Part shown: positions 24,601 through 33,800 of the stretch, piece by piece
How positions within the stretch are numbered: position 1 is the stretch's first letter
How the letters are laid out: the number at the start of each line of letters is the position of its first letter
Source of the DNA: Bacteroidota bacterium
GTDB lineage: Bacteria > Bacteroidota > Ignavibacteria > Ignavibacteriales > Ignavibacteriaceae
Direction: 5' to 3'
Length of the DNA stretch: 36,145 nucleotides
Assembly (NCBI GenBank): GCA_021777835.1
Contig: JAJYDC010000025.1
Coordinates: 1-36,145, forward strand
Translations under genes and position numbers: made by a program
Notes under the pieces: model-generated
Database searches by the model: none
Told to the model about the DNA's origin: nothing
Seen by the model: the letters and a program-made list of their open reading frames with translations, nothing else

Positions 24601-25547
24601 ACATCATTAACATTTACAATTGCAACATCGTAACCGTTATAACTCATTCGATGGTTTGCCAAAGTTGTTAATGAACTGCTGTTAAAAAGGCTGGAGACAG
24701 TAATAATCAGGTAGTCAACAGGGATTGCATTAGTACCAACAAGGGTGCTTAAATCAGTAACTCTTGTTACACTGCTCTGAACGGTATTTACAGTTGAAGC
24801 CTTGCTTAGGCTATTACTCTGAACACCATTTGTTATTTTTGTTGATGCGCTGACCCCGTTTAGCTCATAATTCAAAGCAGCGTGATGCATCATATTTCTG
24901 AATATTCCAAGCTCTTTGTTTACAGGTGACTTGGGATTTACAAATGAAAGAGTTACACTAAAATTAGTGTAAGCTTTTATCATTTTGCCTGCGGGATTAA
25001 ATTGTATAGGGTAAATAGCTATCCTTGCTACTTTTTGACCGCGTACATAACCTACTTCAGTAATCTCGCCAAACTTTCCCGGGAAATCTGAACTGCCTGA
25101 ATAAACTGATTTATCTTCTTCAAAAACGGGAACAAGATCATCACTGCCGTCAGGCAACTGCTTTTTATCATATCTTGGCGTAGGAGGAATGTTATAGTTT
25201 GCAAATTGAAGCTCGTTTGAAGGCGTTACCGAAATAGTAACGTTATCGCAGTCAGGTATTGCAATCAGTTTGGAAATAATAGGCACTTGCGGAAAGCCCG
25301 CTTTTGTCATAACTTCTCCGTCAGGAATTGAAAGGCTCTGGTACGTAGTTGTACCGGCTTTGGCATTTGAAACTTCCATTCCGTTTATCTGAACATTGAA
25401 AGATACGGTGCTGTTATTTGATGCTGTGAGATTTGTTGTTGGTTTAGTTTTTGTCTGCTGCAGGAAAGGCACCCATTTAGGCTGCGCGAATGTGTGTACC
25501 GTGATTATAACGGTCAAACAAAGCATGTAATATAAATAACGTAACAT
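21699..25547 (-). CDS. Secreted C25 (gingipain-type) cysteine peptidase with beta-helix and T9SS sorting domain
   Basis: 1282 residues. Signal peptide (1-21, cleavage HTFA|QP); gingipain-type propeptide (about 45-215); C25 catalytic domain (about 275-690) with the catalytic His536 in YEGHGGWN and Cys586 in FDCCDAGHF; a parallel beta-helix of NosD/right-handed type (about 695-1010, repeats such as ITLSGTNQISENITVASGVTLTI and PQILNNQIIDPQQNGIYG); a helical TPR-like stretch (about 1040-1180); and a T9SS type A sorting domain (1198-1282, NYPNPFNPSTIISYQIP, ending KKMVLLK). It should be exported by Sec, then by the type IX system, cleaved and fixed at the surface or released. The beta-helix fused to the peptidase suggests carbohydrate or surface binding, which is inference. 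Confidence 0.88.
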   Translation of the reverse strand: MLRYLYYMLCLTVIITVHTFAQPKWVPFLQQTKTKPTTNLTASNNSTVSFNVQINGMEVSNAKAGTTTYQSLSIPDGEVMTKAGFPQVPIISKLIAIPDCDNVTISVTPSNELQFANYNIPPTPRYDKKQLPDGSDDLVPVFEEDKSVYSGSSDFPGKFGEITEVGYVRGQKVARIAIYPIQFNPAGKMIKAYTNFSVTLSFVNPKSPVNKELGIFRNMMHHAALNYELNGVSASTKITNGVQSNSLSKASTVNTVQSSVTRVTDLSTLVGTNAIPVDYLIITVSSLFNSSSLTTLANHRMSYNGYDVAIVNVNDVYIDSKYNSSGINYEEIRDFIADIYANGKANRTGDGHLGYICLVGDAYDDNNAVMLPAAYPSYYDYYSQAGDYYYACTGGDSDNLQDVMYGRLPVGDTTELNNVVNKIISYESNSNGSWNEKCTFVSFAPEYWGSYADSAITGMTNTIPAGYRISYAYRNYNTDPPTSVTNANPIFGQSFSTTQYNDPSNLCGSDLLNNWIYDNSSAGLNNCIHTIVYEGHGGWNALGANEGCGRYTFYLNGANCNDPGNLNSVNTRLNNNLFTFMIFDCCDAGHFDNGNPNFTYLTSDCLAEEVENFANRGSIGVLASTRDSYVDAFGIVDGYVIDAQYNNLATIMGEAVMESKLTLGGTGDDLLFRRQYNLYGDPAVNLWPTGYTISQNITLSGTNQISENITVASGVTLTISAGAILKFAQGDSLIINGTLNSQGTSTNPITFTSTGSTSPGSWGTITFSGSGASSSNLNYVNLNYGAGIQCLNGANVTIQNSTINNCVQGIYYYNSAPQILNNQIIDPQQNGIYGDASGNQTTIKNNKIKKDSTNPLYQNYQGIYIVNNSTPYIAHNDINGFDYGIYIGGGSVARFYYPDSWNQNNRIIYNQIGVCAGWGSYIYAGYQGVGGYNSIHNNSIYDVKSYDNSYLYAEYNYWGGGQAKGYYDGNSTLDVINYLATDPWANIPTIQQKNNSSTLVYTTSAISSDANQSIADSNSSDIFTGLVLEDKGRIDDAINFYKTMISADKNADFAFTELFMLKNKYSRNDLLTYLDNIPANNKHYAIVSKLIADNDLQNNQFDDAIGIFDKLISNYPNDYQGINAKFEELFAYLNIKNDNTKATQMLSEIKAMNLTGPEWEMRTKEAEVLLGLAGNSATKNQAGTSSQNNEVNNPPKEYALFANYPNPFNPSTIISYQIPYDGIVTLKIFDELGREVKTLVNGYKSQGRYSVNFNASQLSSGVYFYQLRSGNYSSIKKMVLLK

Positions 25548-25575
25548 TTTAAATTCTCCTTATAAAATTGATTTT

Positions 25576-25605
25576 TTGTAACACATACTTAAGTATGTGT
25601 TACAA
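25576..25605. repeat. Perfect 30-bp palindrome upstream of the C25 peptidase gene
   Basis: TTGTAACACATACTT followed by its exact complement, centred between 25590 and 25591 and 29 nt before the peptidase ATG. A T5 run follows on the plus strand. It may be an operator in the promoter/leader or, on the plus strand, a terminator against antisense transcription. Confidence 0.7.
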
Positions 25606-25624
25606 TTTTTATTAAAAAATACAA

Positions 25625-25730
25625 AGCCAGGTACAGCAGATTACGTGGGCATAAAAATGCCCCCAACCTGACTGTTACTAGGCTGCTTACCCGCCGGAAC
25701 CCTGAACCTGGTCGTTCTTTTCCGGCGGGA
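25625..25730. other. Multi-hairpin intergenic segment
   Basis: GGGCAT-AAAA-ATGCCC (25647-25662) sits inside CAGGT/ACCTG, followed by a 10-bp stem CCCGCCGGAA/TTCCGGCGGG (25690-25699 with 25720-25729) around a 20-nt loop. It is noticeably GC-rich for the region. It is the likely terminator zone of the YCF48 gene; I see no match to a known riboswitch. Confidence 0.5.
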
Positions 25731-25785
25731 CTTTTGTCACTTAGCTATGGCGGTATATTATTTTTAAATAACATTGTCTTATTTT

Positions 25786-28017
25786 CTATTTGATTAACAG
25801 CATTTTTTTTGTAATAACTTGAGAAGCTGTTGTTAATCTATAAAAATAAATTCCACTAGAAACTCCTATGGAGTTCCAGGTTATTTTATGGTAGCCTGAA
25901 TATTGTTCTTCATCTATTAATGTTTCTATTCTTTGTCCTAGGATGTTAAATATCTGGAGCTTTATATGTTGTTGTTTGTTTAGCTTATATTCGATGATTG
26001 TACTCGGATTAAACGGATTAGGATAGTTTTGAAGAAGTTCGATATTAACCGGCTGATTGTTCTTATGATTATTTTCTTTAACAGACATAATTCCGCCGCC
26101 GTCTGTTGTTTTGAAAATACCGCCAAAACCTGCTGTCCAACCTGTATTTGAATCAACAAAATATACAGAAGTCAGATCGTTCTCAGAGGGAGACTGCTGT
26201 TCAATCCAATTATTCCCGCCGTCTATTGTCTTAAATATTACGCCATTATAGCCATTGTCATATCCACCTACCCAACCAGTATCGGCATTTATAAAATATA
26301 CTGAGATAAGATTGCAATTAATGGAAGTGTATTCTGTAGTCCATGTTCCCCCGCCGTCTGATGTTTTAAATATATTGTTCCCCTGATCTTCACCCACTGC
26401 CCAACCGGTGCTTTCATTTATAAAAAACAATGACCGGAGCCATATTCCTGAACCGGTTTCCAAAGTATCCCAACGTGTTCCACCATCAATTGTCTTCAAA
26501 ACTTGATTTGTATAACCGTTCACCACCCAGCCTGTTTGGTCATTAATAAATTGAACGCTGTAAAATGAACTTGTCTTTTTACTATTATATTGTAATATCC
26601 AATTGATTCCGCCATCTGTAGTTTTATAAATGCGTCCACTTCCAACCGACCAGCCAATATTGGGCGAAATGAAAAATATGGAAGATAGTACTGAAGTTGA
26701 ATCTATTATCTGTCTTTGCCAAGTTGCTCCACCGTTATGCGAACTGAACATTACAGACCTTATTGGTGTTACGGGGGTTCCACCAATATTTAAAATTGTT
26801 CCAGCGGTAAACACACTCTGATTATCTATAGCATAAACCGAGTTAAAAATTAAACTATCATTTTTATTTTGTTCTTCCCAATTTTCTCCTCCATCAGTAG
26901 TATGTACGATTATCCCGCTGTCACCCACAGCCCATCCGGTATTCTCATCAACAAAATAAATTGAATTGAATTTATAAGGTTCTTGGTTAATTGCAGTCCA
27001 GTTCTTCCCACCGTTTGCAGTCCTATATACCATTCCTTCCCCACCCACAATCCAGCCGTTTTCTTTATCCGAAAATCTTACCTTATATAGCGCATAGCCA
27101 GGTATAAGGCCTGAATCTATCTCTGTCCAACTCTTTCCTTCGTCAGTGGTACTATAAATAAAAGGATAGTAGCTTCCTATCCCAACCACAAATCCATTTA
27201 ACGAATCAGTAAAACATGTCGAATAGTTGTAGTAACCTGCTGTATCTCGCTGCCAGGTATTTCCTCCATCAGATGTTATTAACAGTACACCAGCATCTCC
27301 GGAAATGTAGCCACGGTTCTTATCTACAAAACTAATATCATTAAGACCGGTATATATTTTAGGCATTATAATTTGTTCATTCCATTGCCAGGTCCTGCCG
27401 CAGTCGGTAGTTTTGTATATTTCGTTGCCATAATACCCTCCTCCAACTAGAAAGCCTGTGTCCTTATCGGTAAAGGTTGCTGCCTTAAAAAAGAATACAT
27501 CTAAATAAGCGCCAATGTAACTATCTATAGAGCGGGTATCCCAACTGCTGCCTCCATCTGTTGATCTTAAAATTATTCCATCCTCTCCAAAGACAAAGCC
27601 TGTATCTTCATCAACGAAATAGACAGAATTGTAAGGCAGTGTAGTATCTGTTTTTACCTGTACCCATGTTGTCCCTCCATCACTCGTTTTTAGCAAAACA
27701 TTTTGGTTGCTTTGGTAAGCTCCTCCCGCTGCCCAGCCGTTTTGTGCATCAATGAAATTTACACTATTTAATTGAATGCCGCTCCCTCCTGCATGGTGCT
27801 GCACATCCCAGCTTGTGCCGCCGTCTGTTGTTTTTATTACTGTACCTAAATCACCTACTGCAACTGCTGTGTCTTTATTAAAAACGTATATGTCCCTTAA
27901 AGTATTGCCTTGCGGCTTGGGGTACTGCCATTGCCAGCCGCCGGTATTGGCGGTTTGTGAAAATGCCTGACTAACAGAGAATAATAAAATTATTAACGGT
28001 AAATATTTTGTCTTCAT
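25786..28017 (-). CDS. Secreted YCF48/BNR-repeat propeller with T9SS sorting domain
   Basis: 743 residues. Signal peptide (1-20, AFSQ), then about fourteen repeats of the kind 'F.D..TGWAVG..G.I.KTTDGG..W' (e.g. DSGIIVHTTDGGENWEEQ), typical of YCF48-like/BNR seven-bladed propellers, here probably two propellers. Residues about 660-743 are a T9SS type A sorting domain (LLQNYPNPFNPSTIIEYKL, ending ITKKMLLIK). Surface-attached or released; ligand unknown. Its ATG overlaps the stop of the upstream LVIVD gene by 4 nt, so the two are translationally coupled. Confidence 0.87.
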   Translation of the reverse strand: MKTKYLPLIILLFSVSQAFSQTANTGGWQWQYPKPQGNTLRDIYVFNKDTAVAVGDLGTVIKTTDGGTSWDVQHHAGGSGIQLNSVNFIDAQNGWAAGGAYQSNQNVLLKTSDGGTTWVQVKTDTTLPYNSVYFVDEDTGFVFGEDGIILRSTDGGSSWDTRSIDSYIGAYLDVFFFKAATFTDKDTGFLVGGGYYGNEIYKTTDCGRTWQWNEQIIMPKIYTGLNDISFVDKNRGYISGDAGVLLITSDGGNTWQRDTAGYYNYSTCFTDSLNGFVVGIGSYYPFIYSTTDEGKSWTEIDSGLIPGYALYKVRFSDKENGWIVGGEGMVYRTANGGKNWTAINQEPYKFNSIYFVDENTGWAVGDSGIIVHTTDGGENWEEQNKNDSLIFNSVYAIDNQSVFTAGTILNIGGTPVTPIRSVMFSSHNGGATWQRQIIDSTSVLSSIFFISPNIGWSVGSGRIYKTTDGGINWILQYNSKKTSSFYSVQFINDQTGWVVNGYTNQVLKTIDGGTRWDTLETGSGIWLRSLFFINESTGWAVGEDQGNNIFKTSDGGGTWTTEYTSINCNLISVYFINADTGWVGGYDNGYNGVIFKTIDGGNNWIEQQSPSENDLTSVYFVDSNTGWTAGFGGIFKTTDGGGIMSVKENNHKNNQPVNIELLQNYPNPFNPSTIIEYKLNKQQHIKLQIFNILGQRIETLIDEEQYSGYHKITWNSIGVSSGIYFYRLTTASQVITKKMLLIK

Positions 28018-30050
28018 TTTGTTACTCCTATTAGAATTAGACCACCTGAAGTTGCAATTGGCCCGAATGAAGAAATATTAAAATAATTAGCATCTTGTGC
28101 ATAAATTAATTTAAAGCTATCAAAACTAGAAATATCCACAACAAGAAAAGTTTGATTGTAAGAAACATATGCGAAGTTTCCTTCTATAGATATAGTTGCA
28201 GACGAAATACCACCTGGAATACTCAAAATAGACTTCAAGATTGGACTCAATGGATTGCTAATATCATAAATTGATAGTCCTCCTTTTCCTAGTTGCGTGC
28301 CTTCCCAACCCACAACTATCATTTTTGTACCCGTTATTGATAATGCTCTAAGCGGTACTATTTTAAGAAAGCCATTTTCATTAGGAACATAAGGCTTTGA
28401 TATATTAAAAATCTCTATGCCCGTATCTGCATCAGCGACATATAGATAGTTATTTGATATTGAAATACCAACAGGCGAGCCTTTTAAAGAATTTATGCTT
28501 GTAATCTTAGTATGAGTGGGCTCAGAAACATCAACCGTAAAGAGCTTTTCCGATTCCCTTACTGCATAAATTATTGAACCATCAAGTAACAGAAAACCGC
28601 CAACATTATTAATATTATTACCAATAACAGTATCATGAAAAATTATTTTTCCAATGAGCTTGGGTGATTCCAAATCTGATATATCAAACACTTTAAGATC
28701 TGAATCGCAAAGCAAATAGGCTCTGTCATTTATTACTTTTACATCACTCACTTCTTCTGGAATATTATATTGACCAATAAGCATGGGCGAAGATGGATTT
28801 GAGAAGTCGATTATTTTTAGACCGTCATACTGATCTACAATAAAAGCATGTTTTAAAGAATCAATAACTAGGTTAACAGATCTCCAACACTTAGAAAAGA
28901 ACGACAGTGATTTTAACGAAGTAAGCTGGTTAACATCTACTATCCGCAACCCTGTGCCTGTCGGAAGAAAAACATATGGTAAACTAATATCTTCTGCTAC
29001 AGCACCCATTCCAATACCATATTGATTGAGAAAACCATAAGGATTGTGAATGCCAGCAACTATATGAATATTATTTGTATCAGCAATATCTACTACAGAA
29101 AAATCTGATGAGTTGATAGGCAAGAAGGCTGTTGTATCTTTTATCATAATTGAAAGCGGGAAAGAGATTAGATTTATTCCATTTACGTAACGCTGATTAT
29201 TGGGATTAGAAATGTCATATATACGCAGTTGGGGAGCTCCACTTGTCCCTAAATAAAGATAGTGACCTTTTACTGCAAGTGCGGTACCTTCAGTTCCAAA
29301 TATTGATTGGGCAATACGTTTTGGTGCTGCCGGATTTGCTATATCAAAAACGTCTATTGATAAGCCATTTGCAGTTATAACATATAGTATAGTGTCTTGA
29401 ACAACAATTGTATTTGTCATTTCTCCACTTGCAAGCATTTTTCCGACTGACTTTGGATCGAATGGATTTGAAATGTCTACTATAAAAATGTCTCCATTAA
29501 AGTCACCAATGAATGCATATCTCCCTTGAACTGTTAAAGTAGTTGGGGAATAAGTTGGAAAAACAGGCAATTGAAAAGTACTGACTAAATTTGGGCATAT
29601 CGGATCAGTTATATCTATTATTGGGAACGGACTTATAGTGTAGGCATAATTTCCTGAGACAATCACTTTATCAACTGGACCATCTGTCAGTAGTTGTCCA
29701 ACAGCTTTAGGAGCACTTGCATCACTAACATCAAGCACCTGTAGCAATGCACCGTCACCTATAAATGCATAGTTACCTTTAACCGCAAAAGTATTGCAAG
29801 GCCCCCACCCCCACTGTCCTATTTTCTTAATAACATTTTGCGAATCTGCTGTTGAAAAAATATTCGATAATTTATTCTGAGGAGAATTAAATGAGCTAAA
29901 ATTATTTAATGTTTGTGCAGTTATTTTTAGTTGTGGAAGGAATATTAGTGCTTCTATTAAAAAAATTACTAATGCATAATTTTTTATGCATATAACTGTG
30001 CCAAAAGATTCTTTCATCTTATGGAAATTAGTTCGATTTTTTAAACTCAT
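28014..30050 (-). CDS. Secreted LVIVD-repeat beta-propeller protein
   Basis: 678 residues. A hydrophobic signal/anchor (about 24-44, LVIFLIEALIFLP) after a basic, 20-residue lead, then repeats of 'V.GNYAYI.D....LQVLDVSDASAPK.VG' (e.g. VKGNYAFIGDGALLQVLDVSD, FAYVSYNQTFLVVDISS) spaced about 45 residues, which are LVIVD repeats found in bacterial surface propellers. No T9SS sorting domain is present at the C-terminus (ends GLILIGVTK), unlike its neighbours. It begins 3 nt after the small exported gene and overlaps the YCF48 gene by 4 nt: one operon. Function unknown. Confidence 0.78.
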   Translation of the reverse strand: MSLKNRTNFHKMKESFGTVICIKNYALVIFLIEALIFLPQLKITAQTLNNFSSFNSPQNKLSNIFSTADSQNVIKKIGQWGWGPCNTFAVKGNYAFIGDGALLQVLDVSDASAPKAVGQLLTDGPVDKVIVSGNYAYTISPFPIIDITDPICPNLVSTFQLPVFPTYSPTTLTVQGRYAFIGDFNGDIFIVDISNPFDPKSVGKMLASGEMTNTIVVQDTILYVITANGLSIDVFDIANPAAPKRIAQSIFGTEGTALAVKGHYLYLGTSGAPQLRIYDISNPNNQRYVNGINLISFPLSIMIKDTTAFLPINSSDFSVVDIADTNNIHIVAGIHNPYGFLNQYGIGMGAVAEDISLPYVFLPTGTGLRIVDVNQLTSLKSLSFFSKCWRSVNLVIDSLKHAFIVDQYDGLKIIDFSNPSSPMLIGQYNIPEEVSDVKVINDRAYLLCDSDLKVFDISDLESPKLIGKIIFHDTVIGNNINNVGGFLLLDGSIIYAVRESEKLFTVDVSEPTHTKITSINSLKGSPVGISISNNYLYVADADTGIEIFNISKPYVPNENGFLKIVPLRALSITGTKMIVVGWEGTQLGKGGLSIYDISNPLSPILKSILSIPGGISSATISIEGNFAYVSYNQTFLVVDISSFDSFKLIYAQDANYFNISSFGPIATSGGLILIGVTK

Positions 30051-30053
30051 ATC

Positions 30054-30470
30054 TCAACACCTCATTGGATCTAAATTGTTTGTACGAATGATTAAAACTT
30101 TGGTTTTATATCTCTGCTTGTATTCGTGAGATAGGTCCTTGTAACTATGTACACTGCGCATCATTACACTTTGGACTCTCTGATGCTTTAAGAATATATT
30201 TGCCTGGCTAAGATCATATTTTTCACTTTTCACCATGATTGAAATTGTTTTTAATTGAGTATTTATCGTAGCGTCCCCATTACTTCTTACTAGTCTGCTA
30301 TTATTATATTTGGAATGGTACGAATGGCTTAGTGAACTTTTTTGTATTGCATATTCACCTGAAATGTCTGAGCACGTACAAGCGCTGATAGGGTTTACAA
30401 CCGCCTTGTTAAATTCTGGATGAATTACTACAAGAAAATAGAACATAAAAATTAGAAGCTTAAGAAGCAT
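30054..30470 (-). CDS. Small exported protein of unknown function
   Basis: 138 residues. N-terminal hydrophobic signal (MLLKLLIFMFYFLVVIHP), a CTC motif at about 32-34, then a Ser- and Lys-rich polar region with no recognised domain and a terminal Cys (DPMRC). It leads the cluster with the LVIVD and YCF48 genes (gap 3 nt, then 4-nt overlap). The ribosome site is poor (AAGG directly before the ATG) and an upstream 50-codon frame overlaps its start, hinting at translational coupling. Confidence 0.5.
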   Translation of the reverse strand: MLLKLLIFMFYFLVVIHPEFNKAVVNPISACTCSDISGEYAIQKSSLSHSYHSKYNNSRLVRSNGDATINTQLKTISIMVKSEKYDLSQANIFLKHQRVQSVMMRSVHSYKDLSHEYKQRYKTKVLIIRTNNLDPMRC

Positions 30471-30612
30471 CCTTGTTTCTCCATACTGATTGAGATAGCT
30501 TCATTAATACTTTATTGCTTGGAAAAGATTTTATTAGTAAAATATGAAGAGTAGATAACTTACTTGAGTTGCTATATAAAAAGCGAGAGATACTTTTACT
30601 ATCATTAAACAT
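30460..30612 (-). CDS. Possible 50-residue upstream ORF (leader peptide)
   Basis: ATG at 30610-30612 with AAGGTGA about 6 nt upstream; reads through FNDSKSISRFLYSNSS to a TAA that overlaps the next start by 11 nt. No family resemblance, Ser/Lys-rich. The ribosome site and overlap are the only support. Confidence 0.28.
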   Translation of the reverse strand: MFNDSKSISRFLYSNSSKLSTLHILLIKSFPSNKVLMKLSQSVWRNKDAS

Positions 30613-30844
30613 ATTGTCACCTTAGCTTTAATTTCTTAGTAAAACCTCTTATATGAATATTAAGTAGAAGGAAAATGAGAATCAATAGATAGGATATAAA
30701 TTCATAATAGCTTAATAGTCAAAATAAATCTAAAAATCATATTGGTTAAAGAAGAATTTTTATTGCTTTGTAATAATGAACAAATACGCAAAAAAAGAGC
30801 CGCATAAAGCGGCTCAATAAAACAATCAATAAATCATTCAATCA
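30613..30844. other. Spacer between the LVIVD cluster and the sialidase-like gene
   Basis: AT-rich. Contains the terminator at 30790-30815. No promoter matching TAnnTTTG is clear for the cluster that starts at 30470 or 30612. Confidence 0.35.
30790..30815 (-). terminator. Rho-independent terminator of the sialidase-like gene
   Basis: Minus strand: GAGCCGC, TTTAT loop, GCGGCTC (30797-30815) followed by T7 (30790-30796), about 30 nt past the stop at 30845. Confidence 0.85.
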
Positions 30845-33800
30845 TTATTTGAGTAAAACCATCTTTTTTATTGAAATAAAATCTCCTGCTCTTAGCTGAT
30901 AGAAATATACGCCGCTTGAAAGTTCTGAAGCATCAAAACTTACGGAATATCTGCCTTGAGATTTGTATGCATTAACCAATGTCTTTACTTCTTTACCGAG
31001 TTCGTCGAATATTTTTATTGTTACTATTCCTTCCTTTGGTATCTGGTAGTTTATTATTGTTGTAGGGTTGAACGGATTAGGGTAGTTCTGATTAAGAGCA
31101 TAGTTCTTCACGATCGCACTTCCTTGAACAGATATTTCCTTTGTATCAGCGGAAAACTTTCCGGTTACATTTCCATCTGCTGAATATCTTTCTATTACAT
31201 AATATTCGGGATTATCTATATTAGTGCTTACCGTTAAGTTCATTTTCACTTGTTTACCGCCCATACCCTTTGTGTTTACTTTGAATGAAGATACATTATC
31301 CGGGGATAAATTAGAGGAGCTTATTCTTGCATCATTCAAAGTACCGATGACAGCGCCTGTAGCATCATCGATTAACTCTACTTTAAAATCAATATAATCA
31401 TTATTGCCTAAAGCAGACATAGCCGCAGCGCTGTCAATAAGCCCGGTCATTACGCTGAAGTTGAAATCAGAATTATTACTAAGAGTGAACGGTTCAGTTA
31501 TAAGATTATTGATATTGCTTAAGATATTATTGTTAGTAGAGTCATTAGCTCTAACAAAACTGATTTTATTGTTGTCTACTGTAACGTCACCCAAAGAATA
31601 AGAAAATTGAGCATTTCCCTTTACAACAACAACACCCTTGCCGCTGCTTATAGAATTAGGGTTAGCCTTCGGGAAACTGCCGAGATTGTTAGAGGTAACA
31701 AAATAATAAGGAGCAGTAAAAGGATAGTAAGTGGATACATACATATTATTTGCGCTTGCGCCGTTAGACAGTTGAACATCCTGTCCATTTGTATTTAGAG
31801 TTTTATTTATAAATGGAGTACTGATGTTTGCAAATTGATCTGTATATGATGTGCCACCGCCATAATTGCTCCAGCTGAAATAGCAGTTGGTATTATCGTT
31901 GGTTAGGTTCATAGAAGCAGACTTAACATTATTGCCGTTAGAGAAGAAGCTGTTTGATTGGGAAAGATCTCTTGAAATAATATTTACCATTGAACCGTTT
32001 CCTGAGTAATCTCCTATCCAGCAAACCTTAGCGCTGCCGTCGGGCATTCCGATTACTGAAGGACGATAATTTAAGTAATAGCTGTCGCCAGAGGAAATAT
32101 TAGAAACAGCTGTTGTGGTCACATTCCATGTGGATGAAATATTAGTCCTGCAGTAATAGATATACTTTAAATAGTTATCTTGTTCATAAGCAATCTGAAA
32201 TCCATCATTATAATCTGATTTATTGGAATAGACGGAAGCATTTACAGAATTATTATCTGTACCGGAAACAAACCCGTTGCCATTTAGAGTAACGTTATTA
32301 TAGCTGAGAGAACCATAGGCATAATTTATTCCATAAGAACATATAGGAAATACATTTGTTTTTCTTTCCCAGGTAACCATAAATTTTGCATTATAGCCCC
32401 AGGAAATATTTGGATTGGCATTTATTGAATAAGCATCATACTGCTCGGTATAGACTGTGGCGCTTGTGCCGAAAATATAATTGCTGCCGGAGCCATAATA
32501 AGCTTGGAGTTGAATTGTATAATAGCTGCCGCTTTGCTGCTGAAATACAATGCCTACAACATTACCGTAGTAATCTATTGAAGGTAGTTTACCTTGTCCA
32601 TTATCGAGCGGTTTGCCGTTATTCATAATGATCCATGAAGAGCCGTTGTTGGTGCTTATCTCATACCACACGTGACCCATACTGGAATAAACCATGTGTA
32701 AAGTCCCGTCCGGTGTTCTCACAAGTTTGCGCTGACTGCTGTTAGAATAAGCAGAAGCATCACCAGAAAGCTGTGAGGCTTTTACGTTTGCTGTTACTGT
32801 GCCGCCGGCTCTTGTAAATACTACCGGCGTTGGATTAGCAAGAGAGTTTTGCACATTAGCCCCGCTGTCAACTATCCAACTTTGAAAATAAAGAGAATGG
32901 TTAGTGCCACCAACGGAGATTGTTTGGTTTGATGGAAAACTAACTTGATAATAGGGATTGCCTGGAATATTGTAATCTTGATTTAAAAATATTCCTTGAT
33001 AAACATCCCCATTATAATTTTTTGTTAAATTAGGGTAGAAAGGAGAAGTTCTTGATTTAAGCGGTGCCGACACCCCTTCGTTACGTTTTGTATTTCCATA
33101 ATTTGGATCTGGATAATCAATTAACCAGGGGTCTGAAAAACCAACATTAGTATTACCTGAAAGACTAAGTGCCGGGTCATCTAATAAACTATTTTGGACT
33201 GTTACACCAGAAGTTGTACCATTGAAATGCGAAGTAAAGTTGTTATTTTTAGGCTTAACTGTATATAAATGAAAATTAGTTACATCTGGGTCTGTGTTCC
33301 ACTCATAATATTTTTGAGTATTGTTTTCAACCAATTGTTGGTATCCTTCCAGTGCTAAAGTTGAATTATATTCTAATTGTGGAAATGTTAAAGGGGTTGA
33401 GCCAAGCGTGTCTTGAATAAAATTAGGTCCGCCTTCCCATTTCCCAATAGTCGTTCCTGTTAGACGGGTACCTCCCGCATCCAACTGATCAGCAGTTACA
33501 TTGATTTTGAATTGAACGTCAGCGGTATAAAGCTGATAAGTGCCTGTTCTGTTGTCCATCCAGCATGGATAAGCATCGGTGCTTGTGGAAACCATCCCGA
33601 TATAATCGCCCATGTAACCTGCTGCCGCACCGGGAACCGCAGTGGGTCTAAAAGATACGTCACTAACTTGATAATTAGCAAAACTTGAACCTCCATCAGT
33701 AGATCTTGCAATATAGACCATAGTAGATAAATTATTTGGGTCGTTGCGGCTATCATAAAAAACAACATTTATTGCACCGTCTTGAGTAACATTTATCCAA

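Noticed and set aside
25690-25729. A known riboswitch in the 25.6-25.7 kb hairpins
   Set aside because: No conserved core of cobalamin, TPP, SAM, c-di-GMP or preQ1 classes was recognised in either strand.
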